Origin: an uncultured Collinsella sp.
GTDB lineage: Bacteria; Actinomycetota; Coriobacteriia; Coriobacteriales; Coriobacteriaceae
Direction of reading: 5' to 3'
Assembly: GCA_902491415.1 (NCBI GenBank)
Contig: CABUHP010000132.1
Span: forward strand, 1-5,280
DNA length: 5,280 nucleotides
Within the stretch, counting starts at the first letter, position 1; each line of letters starts with the position of its first letter. The position numbers and the translations under genes are program-made. Below the pieces are notes generated by a model that made no database searches, had not been told where the DNA came from, and saw only the letters and a program-made list of their open reading frames with translations. This document shows, piece after piece, positions 4,386-5,280 of this stretch.

Positions 4386-5280
4386 TCAGCGCCCATACCA
4401 CTGACGTCTCCACTCCTCAGCCAAATCGGGCCGTCGCGGAATACCCGGCAGCCTCATTTTCTCGACTAGCTTCCCCGGGCCTTTGAGTTCGTTAAACGTA
4501 AACCGAAGCACCTTATGCCCGAGCATTGTCAGATGAGATTCCCGCTGACGCTCTGCCACGAATGGGTCAACCGACTCCCGACCCTCGCCGCTCTGCAAGG
4601 TGTACTTCCCCTTTCCGTCGAGCTCGCCGATGACACACGTCCCGTCCTCGAGCCGCCAAAAATAGTCGACGCGAAACACCTGGCTCGGATCGAGCGGGTC
4701 GCGAAACTCCACCTGCAGCTCCGGAACCGGAAAGCCGTACGCAATAAAGAATGCTCGGAACCGAGACTCGCCGCCGTTTTCAGACAGCCCGTCCGCATAC
4801 GACGCAATCACCTGTGCCCTGCGATACCCTCGCCTGCCCCCGCAATCGGCGCGGAGGCGCTCGCACAAATCCCCACGTGATACGCCTTTCGCCCGCAGTG
4901 CAGAATCGGCAATCGCCAACCCGTAGGAGAACGGCGCACGCAGTAGGCAATCCTCCACCGTGCGCCAAAACGACGTCACCCGCACGCCATCAACATGTTC
5001 GAGTGCGCCCGCCATCTGCGGACGCAACAACCTGCACCCGCCGCTCAACGTCACCGAACAACCCGTCTTAACAAGAAAACGCGACCCAAGCAGATCATTC
5101 GGCACCTCCAGACCCCACAAAAGCGCCGCGTCATAGCCCCAAAACGCCCAATCGGGATGAAACTCTGCAAGCCCTTTGATGGTACGCAGCGTTCGCTCCG
5201 CCGGCGTCAGTACACCCCAATCATGTTGAAAGCAGAACAAATACGGCTCGGGTTCCGCGATTTCGTCGGGTCCAACATGA
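4386..5280 (-). CDS. AbiEi-like / DUF559 (Vsr-type) endonuclease-domain protein, 5' end outside window
   Basis: The frame stays open to the right edge, with 297 residues visible and TGA at 4386-4388. The only start codon near the edge is a TTG at 5240 with nothing to recommend it, so the true start is probably upstream. Counting from that TTG: residues 11-55 resemble the N-terminal region of AbiEi-type antitoxin/regulator proteins, including GYDAALLWGLEVP at 35-47; about 86-118 carry the family pattern of VTS, an RT pair in the following helix, and an ALxxADxALR-like helix (LAIADSALR). The C-terminal 155-255 fits the DUF559/Vsr-like PD-(D/E)xK nuclease fold: Glu158, Asp192 in RVDYFW, Glu206-x-Asp208-Gly-Lys210, then LGHKVLRFTFNEL. 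All putative catalytic acids are present, so it may be an active nuclease. No toxin, methylase or other partner gene is visible. Family match is from memory; the biological role (defence, repair, regulation) is unknown. Confidence 0.78.
   Translation of the reverse strand, partial: HVGPDEIAEPEPYLFCFQHDWGVLTPAERTLRTIKGLAEFHPDWAFWGYDAALLWGLEVPNDLLGSRFLVKTGCSVTLSGGCRLLRPQMAGALEHVDGVRVTSFWRTVEDCLLRAPFSYGLAIADSALRAKGVSRGDLCERLRADCGGRRGYRRAQVIASYADGLSENGGESRFRAFFIAYGFPVPELQVEFRDPLDPSQVFRVDYFWRLEDGTCVIGELDGKGKYTLQSGEGRESVDPFVAERQRESHLTMLGHKVLRFTFNELKGPGKLVEKMRLPGIPRRPDLAEEWRRQWYGR

Noticed and set aside
5221..5280. 8-bp inverted repeat TCATGTTG (5221-5228) / CAACATGA (5273-5280)
   Set aside because: It lies within coding sequence with a 44-nt loop and is short enough to be chance.

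Overview
The window reads as chromosomal DNA from a high-GC Gram-positive bacterium. The best guess is a gut actinobacterium of the class Coriobacteriia, probably Collinsella. The reasons are the strong G/C preference at third codon positions, the copA-copZ-csoR gene set, and intergenic palindromes (GGGGACAGGT...ACCTGTCCCC and GTCTCGATCTGTAAC) that I associate from memory with Collinsella. The genus call was not searched and is an inference.

Layout. Positions 1-1966, plus strand: a copper-homeostasis cluster made of the C-terminal half of a Cu(+)-exporting P1B-type ATPase (copA, cut by the window edge), a 73-aa copper chaperone (copZ) and a 90-aa copper-sensing CsoR repressor. Together they form a closed circuit: CopZ carries Cu(I) in the cytosol, CopA pumps it out, and CsoR releases the operon when copper binds its Cys-His-Cys site. 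The copA-copZ gap holds a 94-nt perfectly centred hairpin. Positions 1967-2112 hold two related hairpin repeats. Positions 2113-2586, plus strand: a small two-helix membrane protein with a C-terminal zinc ribbon, function unknown. A strong bidirectional terminator (2650-2686) separates it from a convergent, minus-strand metal-dependent amidohydrolase (2720-4090). Positions 4091-4385 hold that gene's promoter region and two copies of a 57-bp inverted-repeat element. Positions 4386 to the right edge, minus strand: a protein with an AbiEi-like N-terminal region and a DUF559/Vsr-like nuclease domain, 5' end outside the window.

Nothing here amounts to a demonstrably new multi-gene system. The genes are recognisable or small and ordinary. 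The most interesting content is non-coding: each larger intergenic gap carries a different structured palindrome. The best candidates for follow-up are the hairpin between copA and copZ and the geometrically identical pair of GTCTCGATCTGTAAC elements beside the nuclease-like gene. No RNA genes, insertion sequences or CRISPR arrays were seen.
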